A DNA stretch of 64,000 bases from Kitasatospora cheerisanensis KCTC 2395 (GTDB lineage Bacteria > Actinomycetota > Actinomycetes > Streptomycetales > Streptomycetaceae): assembly GCF_000696185.1 (NCBI RefSeq), contig NZ_KK853997.1, positions 7,185,806 through 7,249,805 on the forward strand, written 5' to 3'. Position 1 is the first letter of the stretch; each line of letters starts with the position of its first letter. The translations under genes and the position numbers were made by a program. Shown one piece after another: positions 1-9,254 of the stretch. The notes under the pieces were generated by a model, which was not told the DNA's origin, ran no database searches, and saw only the letters and a program-made list of their open reading frames with translations.

Positions 1-1811
1 TGCGCCGCCGGATCGACGGCCGCCAGCAGCGCCGCCGCCACCGCCATGATCGGCGCCGGGGTGCGGTAGTTGACGGTCAGCCGCTCCTCCCGCCAGCGGG
101 TGCCCAGGTGGCGGCCCAGCATCTCCTGCCAGTCGCGGGCGCCCGCCGCCGACGAGGTCTGCGCCAGATCGCCCACCACCGTCAGCGAACGGGTCGGGAT
201 CCGCCGCATCACCGTCCGCCAGGCCAGCGCCGACAGTTCCTGTGCCTCGTCCACCACCACGTGCCCGAAGGTCCACTCCCGGTCCGCCGCCGCCCGCTCC
301 GCCGTCGAGCGGTACGGGCCCTCCTCGGCGTGCCGGTCCGCCAGTGCCGCCGCGTCCAACTCGCCCTCCTGGCCGGTCACCTGGAGCACGCCCCGGGCGT
401 AGAGCTCGGCCTCGGACCGGGCCCGGCCCTGCTCGGCGGCGGCCCGGCGCCGCTCCGCGCCGTCGCTGCCGAGCAGTTCGGCGGCCTCGTCCAGCAGCGG
501 CACGTCCTCCACCGTCCACGGCGCGCCCGGGGCGCGGCGCAGCGCGGCGCGTTCGGCGGGGGAGAGGGACGGGGCGAGGCGGTCGGGGTCGGCGAGCAGC
601 GACTCGACGAGCCGGCGGGGCGTCAGCAGCGGCCAGAGCGCGTCCAGAGCGGCCCGGACCTCCGGCTCGGCCCAGAGTTCGCCCGGTGCCCAGCGGGCCT
701 CCTCCTCGTCCCACGGGCGGTCGACCGCGTCGGCGCGGAACCGGGCCAGGCCGGTCAGGGCGGCGCGCAGGAACTCGGCGCGGGCCGCGTTGTGCGGCAG
801 CCGCAGGCCGCGGGCGCGCTCGCGGGCGGCGGCCAGCAGGCGGCGGGGGAGCGGCAGGTCGAGCCCGGCGAGCCGGCCGTCCGCGGCGGGCAGCCGCTGG
901 TGCAGGCGCACCGCCTCGGCGAGGACGTCCGCCATCCGCTCGGAGCCCTTCAGGAAAGCGGTTTCCGGCCGGTCGGCGTCAACCGCCCGTACGCCCGGGA
1001 ACAGCTCGCCGAGGGTGCGCAGCAGCACCTCGGTCTCGCCGAGCGAGGGCAGCACCTGCTCGATGTAGCGCAGGAAGGCCCGGTTCGGGCCGATCACCAG
1101 CACGCCGCGCCGCTCCAGCACCTCGCGGTGGGTGTACAGCAGGTACGCGGCCCGGTGCAGCGCGGCCACCGTCTTGCCGGTGCCCGGACCGCCGTGGACC
1201 ACCACCGCGCCGTGCAGCCCGGAGCGGATCACCCGGTCCTGCTCGGCCTGGATGGTGGCCACCACCTCGCGCATCCGCCCGGTCCGGGCCCGGCGCAGCT
1301 CGGCCAGCAGCGCGGCTTCGCCGACCAGGGTGCGGCGGCCGTCGGCGTCCAGCGCGTCCAGGTCGAACGCCTCGTCGTCCAGGCCGACCACCCGCCGCTG
1401 CCGGGTGCGCAGGTGGCGGCGGCGCAGCAGGCCGGCCGGGTCGGCGGCGCTCGCGGTGTAGAACGGGCGGGCGGCCGGGGCGCGCCAGTCCAGCAGCAGC
1501 GGTTCGAACTCCTCGTCCAGCAGGCCGATCCGGCCGATGTGGCGGACGGCGCCGTCGCGGGCGTCGATCCGGCCGAAGCACAGGCCGCGTTCGACGGCGG
1601 TCAGCCGGGCCAGGCGGCGGGTGCGTTCGGCCAGCACCACCTCCTGTTCCAGCCGGGCCTGCCGGGTGCCGCCCGGCCCGGCGGGCGCGGTAGCGGCCTG
1701 CTCCAGCGCGGTGCGGGCCTGCGCGCGGGCGGTGTCCAGCCGGGCGTACAGCTCCGTCAACCGGTGCTGCTCGGTGCGGAGTTCGGCCGCCAGGACGGCG
1801 TCGCTTGCCAT
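1..1811 (-). CDS. helR: HelR/HelD-type RNA polymerase recycling ATPase, 3' end cut off
   Basis: About 603 N-terminal residues are visible; the C-terminus lies beyond the left edge. It is a UvrD-like superfamily 1 ATPase of the actinobacterial HelD class, which strips stalled RNA polymerase from DNA; HelR members give rifampicin tolerance. Seen: a Gln/Arg-rich N-terminal helical region suited to an antiparallel coiled coil (about residues 5-60), Walker A GGPGTGKT near 210, the Walker B DEAQE motif near 520 and a GDLAQT motif near 543. ATG at 1809-1811 has a purine-rich stretch (GAAGAG) just upstream. The frame was checked at both ends and in the middle and stays open. It is divergent from purB. 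No clear rifampicin-associated 19-bp element was seen upstream, so the HelR subtype is an inference from overall similarity. Confidence 0.85.
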   Translation of the reverse strand, partial: MASDAVLAAELRTEQHRLTELYARLDTARAQARTALEQAATAPAGPGGTRQARLEQEVVLAERTRRLARLTAVERGLCFGRIDARDGAVRHIGRIGLLDEEFEPLLLDWRAPAARPFYTASAADPAGLLRRRHLRTRQRRVVGLDDEAFDLDALDADGRRTLVGEAALLAELRRARTGRMREVVATIQAEQDRVIRSGLHGAVVVHGGPGTGKTVAALHRAAYLLYTHREVLERRGVLVIGPNRAFLRYIEQVLPSLGETEVLLRTLGELFPGVRAVDADRPETAFLKGSERMADVLAEAVRLHQRLPAADGRLAGLDLPLPRRLLAAARERARGLRLPHNAARAEFLRAALTGLARFRADAVDRPWDEEEARWAPGELWAEPEVRAALDALWPLLTPRRLVESLLADPDRLAPSLSPAERAALRRAPGAPWTVEDVPLLDEAAELLGSDGAERRRAAAEQGRARSEAELYARGVLQVTGQEGELDAAALADRHAEEGPYRSTAERAAADREWTFGHVVVDEAQELSALAWRTVMRRIPTRSLTVVGDLAQTSSAAGARDWQEMLGRHLGTRWREERLTVNYRTPAPIMAVAAALLAAVDPAA

Positions 1812-1950
1812 CTCTTCGGTCAACGTGATATCCTTGCGCTGAGAGAGTTTTTTGGCGGAGCTAATGAGCATGTGCAATCGACCATGCTACCCGTCCGCAC
1901 GGCGGAGGCGCTGCATTCCCGCCTGACCTCGACTGTTAGGCTTGCGAAGC
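1812..1950. promoter_or_regulatory. Divergent helR/purB promoter region
   Basis: This 139-bp gap is unusually AT-rich for the window, with a TTTTTT tract at 1850-1855 between divergent starts. A TAGGCT hexamer at 1937-1942 looks like a purB -10 box; it ends eight bases before the GTG at 1951, so the purB transcript may be leaderless. The -35 region is not convincing. No dyad was found that could be named as an operator. Confidence 0.4.
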
Positions 1951-3381
1951 GTGAGCGCGAAGCCCAAGATCCCCAATGTCCTGGCCTCCCGGTACGCCTC
2001 GGCGACCCTGGCCCAGCTGTGGTCCCCCGAGCACAAGGTGGTGCTGGAGCGCCACCTGTGGCTCGCCGTCCTGAAGGCCCAGCGGGACCTCGGCATCGAG
2101 GTGCCGCCCACCGCGATCGCCGACTACGAGCGCGTCGTCGACCAGGTCGACCTGGCGTCCATCGCCGCCCGCGAGAAGGTCACCCGGCACGACGTGAAGG
2201 CCCGCATCGAGGAGTTCTCCGAACTCGCCGGGCACGAGCAGATCCACAAGGGCATGACCTCGCGCGACCTCACCGAGAACGTCGAGCAGCTGCAGATCCG
2301 CCAGTCGCTGGAGCACGTCCGCGACCGCACGGTGGCCGTCCTGGTCCGCCTCGGCCGCCTCTCCGCCCAGTACGGCGAGCTGGTCATGGCCGGCCGCTCG
2401 CACAACGTCGCCGCCCAGGCCACCACCCTCGGCAAGCGCTTCGCGACCGCCGCCGACGAGGTCCTGGTCGCCTTCGCCCGCCTCGAGGACCTGATCGCCC
2501 GCTACCCGCTGCGCGGCGTCAAGGGCCCGGTCGGCACCTCGCAGGACATGCTCGACCTGCTGGGCGGCGACGCCGAGAAGCTCGCCGAGCTGGAGCGCCG
2601 GGTGGCCGGCCACCTCGGCTTCGAGAACGTCTTCACCTCGGTCGGCCAGGTCTACCCGCGCTCGCTCGACTACGACGTGGTCTCCACCCTGGTCCAGCTC
2701 TCCGCCGGCCCGTCCAGCATCGCCAAGACCATCCGCCTGATGGCCGGTCACGAGCTCGTCACCGAGGGCTTCAAGGCCGGCCAGGTCGGCTCCTCGGCGA
2801 TGCCGCACAAGATGAACACCCGCTCCTGCGAGCGCGTCAACGGCCTCGCCGTCATCCTGCGCGGCTACGCCTCGATGACCGCCGAGCTCGGCGGCGACCA
2901 GTGGAACGAGGGCGACGTCTCCTGCTCCGTGGTCCGCCGGGTCGCGCTGCCGGACGCGTTCTTCGCCTTCGACGGCCTGCTGGAGACCTTCCTGACCGTC
3001 CTCGACGAGTTCGGCGCCTTCCCCGCCGTCATCGAGGCCGAACTCGACCGCTACCTGCCGTTCCTGGCCACCACCAAGGTCCTGATGGCCGCGGTGCGGG
3101 CCGGCGTCGGCCGGGAGACCGCGCACGAGGTCATCAAGGAGCACGCCGTCGCCGCCGCGCTCGCCATGCGCGAGGGCGCCCGCGAGAACACCCTGGTGCC
3201 GGCCCTCGCCGCCGACGCCCGGATCCCGCTGGACCGCGACGCGATCGACGCGCTGCTCGCCGACCGCCTCTCCTTCACCGGCGCGGCCAGTGCCCAGGTC
3301 GGCGAACTCGTCCGCCGCATCGAGGCCGTGGCCGCCGCCCACCCGGAGGCCGCCAAGTACGCCCCGGGCGACATCCTCTGA
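1951..3381 (+). CDS. purB: Adenylosuccinate lyase
   Basis: PurB catalyses two steps of purine synthesis, releasing fumarate from SAICAR and from adenylosuccinate. The 476-residue product matches the actinobacterial family from the N-terminal KPKIPNVLASRYAS to the end. The lyase signature GSSAMPHKMN is present near residue 286, along with the HKGMTSRDLTEN segment (about 101-112) that contributes to the active site. I chose the GTG at 1951 rather than the in-frame TTG at 1942, because streptomycete PurB begins just before KP-x-IPNVL and because a -10-like TAGGCT ends just upstream, which would suit a leaderless message. It stands alone, followed by a hairpin terminator. Confidence 0.96.
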   Translation: MSAKPKIPNVLASRYASATLAQLWSPEHKVVLERHLWLAVLKAQRDLGIEVPPTAIADYERVVDQVDLASIAAREKVTRHDVKARIEEFSELAGHEQIHKGMTSRDLTENVEQLQIRQSLEHVRDRTVAVLVRLGRLSAQYGELVMAGRSHNVAAQATTLGKRFATAADEVLVAFARLEDLIARYPLRGVKGPVGTSQDMLDLLGGDAEKLAELERRVAGHLGFENVFTSVGQVYPRSLDYDVVSTLVQLSAGPSSIAKTIRLMAGHELVTEGFKAGQVGSSAMPHKMNTRSCERVNGLAVILRGYASMTAELGGDQWNEGDVSCSVVRRVALPDAFFAFDGLLETFLTVLDEFGAFPAVIEAELDRYLPFLATTKVLMAAVRAGVGRETAHEVIKEHAVAAALAMREGARENTLVPALAADARIPLDRDAIDALLADRLSFTGAASAQVGELVRRIEAVAAAHPEAAKYAPGDIL

Positions 3382-3397
3382 CGGTTCGCACGCCCAA

Positions 3398-3431
3398 CTG
3401 CCCGTCCCCGGCGTCGAGTCGGGGCGGGCAG
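3398..3431 (+). terminator. Hairpin terminator after purB
   Basis: CTGCCCG at 3398-3404 pairs with CGGGCAG at 3425-3431, and the stem continues for about four more pairs (one G-U). It lies 16 bases after the purB stop and has no long T tract, as is usual in this group. Confidence 0.55.
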
Positions 3432-3845
3432 GGTGCTGTGGGGCCCTTGGCAACGGTCGTCGAGGAGTCGTAGGGTCGGGACGCGGCCGCGCTGTGCGAA
3501 GCGATCGGCCACATTCGGAGCGGGGGCGGAGCGTTCCGGTCCGATTACGCGTTCCGGCCGACAAGCGGCCGGGGTGATTGCCCGATTCCCTCGGCGGGCA
3601 GGTAAGTTGTGCCGTGCACATGCATCTGATGCCTTGTCAGACGAAACGGGGGAATGTCTGGTGGGCCGATCTCAGTGTCCAGCGCTGTGCGTTCGCATCG
3701 AACCGCTTGCTCGCCCGGGCGTGGCCCCGTGACCGCCGGGCAGATCCGACGCCGGGGAGACGGCACACTACACGCACCGGGAACGCGTTGGGGGCAAACG
3801 GCCGGAATCGGTGACCGGGCACGCGGCTTGAAGGGTAGACAGAAC
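3432..3845. other. Intergenic region before the small membrane protein
   Basis: No convincing gene is seen in these 414 bases. An in-frame ATG at 3654, preceded by GGGGGA, would extend the next gene by 64 residues, but the added sequence has no family-like character. No RNA gene or clear promoter was recognised. Confidence 0.35.
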
Positions 3846-4187
3846 ATGTCCGTCATGACGTCGACAACGGAGACGCCGGCGGAGGTCTCGAACCCGCGCG
3901 GGGAGTCAGCGATGCGACCGACCAGGGCGACGCAGTCGACGGAGCAGGCAGCAGGGGCCGCTGCGGCCGGAACGCAGGTGCCGGGCAGCGCCGTGGTGGG
4001 CTACCTCGGGGCGCTCGGCACGCTCGACCTGCTGGTGTCGGGCGTGCTCGCCCGGGTCCTCACCGGGACGGCCGCCGGGGCCGCGACCGTGGCCGTGTTC
4101 CTCGCCTTCTTCGTCCCGCTCGGGGTCGCGTCCGTGCTCAGCGCGGACCGGGTGCTGGTGTTGATGGTGCAGCGCCACGGGCGTTGA
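3846..4187 (+). CDS. Small two-helix membrane protein, function unknown
   Basis: A 113-residue protein I do not recognise. The first 50 residues are Thr/Ala/Gln-rich and probably disordered. Two hydrophobic stretches follow, at about 51-76 and 80-100, fitting two membrane helices with a very short turn, and the protein ends in a basic tail (VQRHGR). ATG 3846 has GAAGGG about ten bases upstream; a longer in-frame start at 3654 is possible. It converges on a proline-rich membrane protein, and the two stop codons lie in the two arms of one hairpin. Confidence 0.55.
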   Translation: MSVMTSTTETPAEVSNPRGESAMRPTRATQSTEQAAGAAAAGTQVPGSAVVGYLGALGTLDLLVSGVLARVLTGTAAGAATVAVFLAFFVPLGVASVLSADRVLVLMVQRHGR

Positions 4188-4214
4188 GCCGGCCCGGCCT
4201 CCGGCTCAACGCCC
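4179..4214. terminator. Bidirectional terminator holding both stop codons
   Basis: A perfect 14-bp inverted repeat, GGGCGTTGAGCCGG at 4179-4192 and its complement at 4201-4214, with an 8-base loop. The left arm contains the TGA of the rightward gene (4185-4187) and the right arm contains the TGA of the leftward gene (4206-4208), so both genes end inside the stem. Confidence 0.8.
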
Positions 4215-4871
4215 CCGGCGGGCGCGGTTGTTGGCACGCGCCGGCGGCTGGGCGCCGCTGCCGCCGGCCTGGCCGCTGCTGTCGGCCTGGCCGCGCCGGC
4301 GACGGTTCGCCCGGGCCGTGCGGACCAGGCCCCAGCCGCCGAACAGCACGGCGCCGGCGCCGCCCGCGGAGGCGAGCGGGATGTTGTGGAGCACCAGGCC
4401 GGTGACGACCACCGCGGCCACCAGGGCGAGCAGCAGCACGGCGACCATCAGGATGAACCGGAAGGTGTCGCCGGTGTTCCGGGAGATCTCCCGCAGCAGG
4501 GTGAACTGGCGGTCGGCGAACGCCCAGAAGCCGTAGCCCACCTGCTCCGGCGGGACGGGCGCCAGCGGCTCGGACTCGCGGCGGGCCGGCGGCGCGGGCT
4601 GCGGGGGCTGCGGGGGTCGGCTCGACTGCGAGCGCTGCGGCGCCTGGGAGGACTTCGTCGGCGCGGTGCGCTTCCCGGCCTTGGGGGCCGGAACGGGGGC
4701 GGGCGCAGGCGCGGGTGTGCGGGCGTCCTGCGGTGCCGGGGCGGGCTGCTGCGTGTTCCGGCCGGACCGGTCCCGGTTGCGCGGCTGGCGCGGGACGCGG
4801 GGCGCCGGCGTGTCCGGCCGGCCGGCGGCGGACGGCTCCGGAGACGGAGGCTCGGTGGCACTGGTGGTCAC
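4206..4871 (-). CDS. Proline-rich membrane protein, function unknown
   Basis: A 221-residue protein. Residues 1-105 are a Pro/Ala/Ser-rich, basic and probably disordered cytoplasmic arm. A short conserved-looking block (VGYGFWAFADRQFTLLREIS, about 111-130) precedes two hydrophobic helices at about 138-160 and 163-185, and the tail is Arg/Gly/Ala-rich. No enzymatic motif is seen. The ATG at 4871 follows a purine-rich stretch. The layout (disordered arm, aromatic block, two helices) is typical of orphan actinobacterial membrane proteins; I cannot assign a role. Confidence 0.6.
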   Translation of the reverse strand: MTTSATEPPSPEPSAAGRPDTPAPRVPRQPRNRDRSGRNTQQPAPAPQDARTPAPAPAPVPAPKAGKRTAPTKSSQAPQRSQSSRPPQPPQPAPPARRESEPLAPVPPEQVGYGFWAFADRQFTLLREISRNTGDTFRFILMVAVLLLALVAAVVVTGLVLHNIPLASAGGAGAVLFGGWGLVRTARANRRRRGQADSSGQAGGSGAQPPARANNRARRGR

Positions 4872-5483
4872 GGGCGGGGGTCTCGCTTCGCGCTATGCGA
4901 GCCGACCGGCGGCCGGCTCGGGTCAGGAGCTGAATGACGGGGGCGCCGGGACCGGTGGTCGATCCCGGCCGGACCCCGAAGGAGAGCCGCCGTTCGGTGG
5001 CGTCCCCCGGGTGGGAGCGGCACGGCCACCGGCCGCACCCCTTCCAGCAACGGCCGGAGACGGTCAAGGATCCCGCCGCCGGCCGCATCTCGGTGCCGTC
5101 TCACTAGCGCCACTGGGTCGAACCGGCACCCTCGGTGGTGCCCGCCCGGCCCTTCGTCCCCGCCTTCGTCGTCGCGCCCGGAGAGAGAGCCTCCGGTGTC
5201 CTGCCACCTCAGCGCCGCCCGGTGCGGCCCGGGCCGGGCCGCAGGGAGCGGGTGCTACCTTACCGTCAACGCGCCGCAACTGCCCGTAACCCGTTCGGAC
5301 GCGCTGCGCGTGACCGGAGTCTAGCCCCTGGCCCCGACTCCGGCACCTGTCGGCTAGCGTCCGAACTGACGCAGCGTCAAGCACGATCCGGTGAAGATCC
5401 GTGCCCGGGCGGGAAGTTGACGCACCTGGGTGGCCGTGCTCCGGTTCGCGGCGGTTCGGGTTCACGCACCGTTCGCCGCCGTT
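4872..5483. other. 612-bp intergenic region without a convincing gene
   Basis: Several open frames cross this stretch, but none has a family-like protein or a credible start with a ribosome binding site. It contains one TGACG-N3-CGTCA palindrome (5367-5379) and a dyad with arms GAGCCG/CGGCTC near 4908. It lies between the starts of the proline-rich protein and the 3' end of the MFS gene. Confidence 0.4.
5367..5379. repeat. TGACG-N3-CGTCA palindrome, copy 1
   Basis: TGACGCAGCGTCA, intergenic, about 100 bases downstream of the frameshifted MFS gene. It is one of six copies of this 13-mer in the window. Confidence 0.5.
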
Positions 5484-6994
5484 TCAGGCCGTCCGGCCGG
5501 AACTCGCAGGTCCCTCGTCCGGGTGAATCGGGGGCGAGGTGGGGGCGCAGTACCAGTCGCAGTCGGGTTCGGCGATGGGGTGGGCCGGGGTGAGCGCGTC
5601 CGCCCGGACGGTGGCGAAGGCGAGGACGGCACCGGTGACCAGCAGGCCGGCGCAGATCAGCATGGACGTGCGGAAAGCGCTGTCCACCTCGGCCGGGATC
5701 CGGTACGCGTCACCGCTCAGCCCCGCCAGCGGGGGGATCGCCGCGACCGCGAACAGGCCGGCGGCGCGGGCGGCCGCGTTGTTCACCCCGGAGGCGATGC
5801 CCGCGCGGCGGACGTCCACCGCGGCCAGGACGGTGGCGGTGAGCGGCGCCACCAGCAGCGTCATGCCGGCGCCCTGGACGGTCACCGCGGGCAGCACGTC
5901 CAGCCAGTAGTTCGCGTCCGGGCCGATCCGCAGCATCAGCAGCACCCCCGCCGCGACCAGCAGCGGCCCGAGCGTCAGCGGCAGGCGGGGCCCGACCGCC
6001 CGGCCGAACTGCCCGGCCCGGCCGGAGAACAGCAGCATCAGCACCGTGATCGGCACCAGCGCCACCCCCGAGAGCAGCGGCGTGAACCCGGCGACGATCT
6101 GCAACTGCACCGTCAGCAGCAGGAACACTCCGCTGAACGCCGCGTACACGCACAGCGTGACCAGGTTGACCGAGGTGAACAGCCGGGAGCGGAACAGCGA
6201 CAGCGGCAGCATCGGATTCGGCGACCGGTGCTCGACCAGGACGAACGCCGCCGTCAGCGCGACGCCCGCCAGCCCCGCGACGACCGCGCCCGGGGTGAGG
6301 CCGGAGCCCGCCTCGGTCAGCGCGTACGTGATGCCGGCCAGGGCGAGCGCGGCGAGCAGCGCGCCCAGCACGTCGAAGCGGCCCTGCTCGTCCGGGTCGC
6401 GGCTCTCCGGGACATGACGGACCGTCACCCCGACGACCACCGCCGCGAGCGGCAGGTTCAGCAGGAAGATCCACCGCCAGCCCGGGCCGTCCACCAGCCA
6501 GCCCCGAGGAACGGGCCGACGGCCGCCGCCACCCCGCCCAGCCCCGACCACGCGCCGACCGCGCCCGCCCGGTCGTCCTCGTGGAACACCGCCTGGAGCA
6601 TCGCCAGCGAACCCGGCGTCAGCAGCGCGCCGCCGATGCCCTGGAGCGCCCGCGCCAGGATCAGCACCTCGACGTTCGGGGCCGCCGCGCAGCCCGCCGA
6701 CGCGACGGCGAACCAGCACACCCCGACCAGGAACACCCGGCGCCGGCCGTACCGGTCGCCCAGCGAACCGCCGAGCAGGATCAGCGCGGCGAGAGTCAGC
6801 ATGTAGGCGTTGATCGTCCACTGCAACGAGGCCAGGCTCGCGCCCAGGTCCTCGCCGATCCGCGGCAGCGCGACGTTCACCACCGTCCCGTCGAGCATCG
6901 CCATCCCGGACCCGAGCGCCGTCGCCGCAACGACCCACCGCCCGCGCCCGGTCCCCAACCGGATCCCACCGGCCGCCACATCCGCATCGCTCAC
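5484..6994 (-). pseudogene. DHA2-type MFS drug exporter, frameshifted by one missing base
   Basis: Read with one base restored this is a 503-residue, 14-helix major facilitator of the proton-driven drug exporter type. The N-terminal part shows motif C-like MLDGTVVNVALP and the loop motif GSLGDRYGRRR (about 80-90). The frame then breaks after GPFLG and resumes as GWLVDGPGWRWIF in the next frame. The break falls at a run of four C (6502-6505); five would restore the frame. The GTG at 6994 has GGAGG eight bases upstream. It lies 68 bases downstream of a diiron oxygenase gene, so the two may be one operon in which the pump exports the oxidised product. Real decay cannot be excluded, but five other genes here show the same defect. 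Confidence 0.8.
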
Positions 6995-7062
6995 AGACCG
7001 ATCCTCCGTCAGAACCCGCCCCCGACAGCAGACCGCCACGCCCTGCGGCCCGCCGGGGCGGG

Positions 7063-7989
7063 TCAGGGGAGGAGGGAGGCGCGGCGCCAGGGGCGGGTGG
7101 TGGTGGGGGTGAGGATGCCGAGGTCGGTGAAGAAGTCGAGGGCCTTGCGGGACCAGTCGATGCGGGCCTGGCGCCAGTGCGGGTTGGTGGCGGCGGCGCG
7201 GCGGGCTTCGGCGGGGTCGAGGCCGGCGAGGGTGTAGACGCGCGGGTGGACGAGTTCGGCGACGGCGTGGTGGGCGAGGTGAGCGAGGGCGCGGCGGAAG
7301 ATCGCTCGGCGGGCGGGCGTCATCGCGGCCCAGCGGCGCTCGAGTTCGGGCTTGGCGTAGCCGATGTGCCGGGCCTCCTCGACGACGTGGATGCGGGCGA
7401 CGGAGCGGGCCAGCGGCTGGAGGCTCTCGTCGCGGATCATCTCCCGCTGCATCGCGTCGGTGAACTCCTCGACGAATATCGCGCCGGCGAAGGTCATGGT
7501 GGTGTCGTTGAGCAGGAAGTGCAGCCGCCCGAGCAGGTCGGCGCGCCGGGTGGGGCGGGCGGACGGGTAGCCGGTGGCGGTGATGTAGCGGGCGAACATG
7601 GTGGAGTGCCGGCACTCGTCCGCGACCTCGGTGAGCGCGTACTGGGCGTGCCCGGTGGTCAGGTCGTTCGCGTAGACGTGCCGGATCAGGCCCTCCATCA
7701 GGACCAGTTCGAACCAGATGCCGGCGGCGGTGGTGGAGGCGAACTGATGGACGCTCAGCTGCGCCCGCTGCCGTTCGTCGAGGCGGTCCCAGAGCGGGGT
7801 GCCGTAGAGGGCGACGCGGTGGGCGGGGAGCGCGTAGTGGTCGGGGTCGACGGGGGCGGTCCAGTCGATCTCGGTGAGCGGGTCGTAGGAGTGCTTGGCG
7901 GAGGCGCGCAGCAGGCGGGCGGCGTTGAGTTCGCGGTCGGCGTTGCGCTGCTGGGCGAGCGTCCCGGTGGGGGTCGGGGTGGCGGGCAT
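7063..7989 (-). CDS. AurF-like diiron oxygenase
   Basis: A 308-residue protein of the p-aminobenzoate N-oxygenase (AurF/CmlI) type, which uses two iron atoms to oxidise amines or similar substrates. Metal-ligand motifs visible in order are ELVLMEG (about 110), EVADECRHS (about 140, E-x6-H pattern), EEFTDAM (about 185) and HVVEEARHIGY (about 215). ATG 7989 has GGAG about seven bases upstream; the longer in-frame start at 8079 would lie over the promoter. An MFS exporter follows in the same direction. The substrate is unknown, and no biosynthetic genes flank it, so a role in detoxifying an aromatic amine is only a guess. Confidence 0.8.
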   Translation of the reverse strand: MPATPTPTGTLAQQRNADRELNAARLLRASAKHSYDPLTEIDWTAPVDPDHYALPAHRVALYGTPLWDRLDERQRAQLSVHQFASTTAAGIWFELVLMEGLIRHVYANDLTTGHAQYALTEVADECRHSTMFARYITATGYPSARPTRRADLLGRLHFLLNDTTMTFAGAIFVEEFTDAMQREMIRDESLQPLARSVARIHVVEEARHIGYAKPELERRWAAMTPARRAIFRRALAHLAHHAVAELVHPRVYTLAGLDPAEARRAAATNPHWRQARIDWSRKALDFFTDLGILTPTTTRPWRRASLLP

Positions 7990-8042
7990 CGGCGGACTCC
8001 GGAGGGGTGGCGGCGGCAGGGACTCCAGGAGGAGTAAACCAA

Positions 8043-8058
8043 TGAGACGAAGTGTCAA
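8043..8058 (-). promoter_or_regulatory. Promoter and near-palindrome upstream of the diiron oxygenase
   Basis: On the minus strand a consensus -35 box TTGACA lies at 8053-8058, and a weak TACTCC-like -10 lies about 16 bases further on. The -35 overlaps TGAGAC-GAA-GTGTCA (8043-8057), a dyad with one mismatch, so a repressor could sit on the promoter. No regulator gene adjoins. Confidence 0.5.
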
Positions 8059-8165
8059 CAAGGGGTCGGGGCAGATCACCGGCCCCGGACCGCACCGTCG
8101 GGACCGGACGGCCGTCCGGCGGTGGCCCGCATGCGACCGCTCACGGCCCCGCGCAGACTGGCCGC

Positions 8166-9173
8166 ATGGATCCGGTCACCGCCCTGGAACGCATCGCCTT
8201 CCTGCTGGAGCGTGAACTCGCCTCCCCGTACCGGGTCAAGGCGTTCCGCACTGCCGCCGAAGCCGCCGCCCACCTGCCTGCCGGGCCGGTGGACGTCGCC
8301 ACCGCCGAACGCCTCCCGGGCGTCGGACCCGTCACCGCACGGGTGATCGCGGACGCCACGGCGGGCCGCACCCCGCAGTACCTGGTGGACACCGAGGCCC
8401 GGGTGGCCGCCGCCGAACCCACCCCCTCGGCCGCCGCGCTGCGGCTGCGCGAGAAGATCCAGGGCGACTGCCACCTGCACTCGAACTGGTCCGACGGTGG
8501 CGCGCCGATCGAGCAGATGGCCCGCACCGCACGCGACCTGGGCCACCACTGGGCCGTCCTCACCGACCACTCGCCGCGGCTGACCGTCGCCAACGGCCTG
8601 AGCGCCGAGCGGCTGCGCGAGCAGATCGACCTGATCGAGGAACTGAACGGCCGGCTCGCCCCGTTCCGGCTGCTCACCGGCATCGAGTGCGACATCCTCG
8701 ACGACGGCTCGCTCGACCAGGACGAGGAACTGCTCGGCCGGCTGGACGTGGTGGTCGCCTCGGTGCACTCCAAGCTGCGGATGGAGCGCGCGGCGATGAC
8801 CCGCCGGATGCTGGCCGCCGTCCGCAACCCGCTGGTCGACGTGCTCGGCCACTGCACCGGGCGGCGGCTCGGCGGAAAGCCTCGCCCGGAGTCGGAGTTC
8901 GACCCGGAGGCGGTGTTCGCCGCGTGCCGCGAGCACGACACCGCGGTCGAGATCAACTGCCGCCCGGACCGCCAGGACCCGCCGGACGAGCTGCTCACCC
9001 TCGCCGCCGACCTCGGCTGCCTGTTCGCGATCGACACCGACGCGCACGCCCCGGGCCAGCTCGACTGGCAGTTGGGCGGCTGCGAGCGGGCCGCCGCCCG
9101 GGGCCTGGACGCGGAGCGGATCATCACCGCCTGGTCGGTCGACCACCTGCTGGCCTGGTCCACCGCCCGCTGA
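8166..9173 (+). CDS. PHP-domain phosphoesterase with N-terminal helix-hairpin-helix
   Basis: A 335-residue protein with the layout of the C-terminal half of bacterial family X DNA polymerases. Residues 1-65 carry an HhH-like DNA-contact segment (LPGVGPVTARVI). From about residue 100 a PHP domain shows metal-binding motifs HLHSNWSD, TDHS (about 138), GIECDIL (about 179), SVHSKL (about 200), GHCTGRR and a late DTDAHAP. The polymerase fingers and palm are absent, so it is probably a metal-dependent phosphatase or nuclease in DNA metabolism; the substrate is not known. The ATG at 8166 fits the conserved start (DPVTALERIAFLLE). Confidence 0.85.
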   Translation: MDPVTALERIAFLLERELASPYRVKAFRTAAEAAAHLPAGPVDVATAERLPGVGPVTARVIADATAGRTPQYLVDTEARVAAAEPTPSAAALRLREKIQGDCHLHSNWSDGGAPIEQMARTARDLGHHWAVLTDHSPRLTVANGLSAERLREQIDLIEELNGRLAPFRLLTGIECDILDDGSLDQDEELLGRLDVVVASVHSKLRMERAAMTRRMLAAVRNPLVDVLGHCTGRRLGGKPRPESEFDPEAVFAACREHDTAVEINCRPDRQDPPDELLTLAADLGCLFAIDTDAHAPGQLDWQLGGCERAAARGLDAERIITAWSVDHLLAWSTAR

Positions 9174-9254
9174 CCCGCGCGCCCCGCCTCAATGATCCGC
9201 CGCCCGCCCCGCCTCGGTGATCGTCCTGTCGGACCGCCCCGCTACGCTGCCCGG

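Noticed and set aside
1812-1950. Rifampicin-associated element upstream of helR
   Set aside because: The known 19-bp inverted-repeat pattern could not be found in the gap.
108-3473. Very long open frame on the plus strand across helR and purB
   Set aside because: It is Arg/Pro/Gly-rich, runs through two recognised genes in the wrong frames, and is a by-product of high GC content.
5064-5465. 133-codon leftward open frame in the 612-bp gap
   Set aside because: No family-like sequence, no ribosome binding site, and Arg-rich composition typical of shadow frames.
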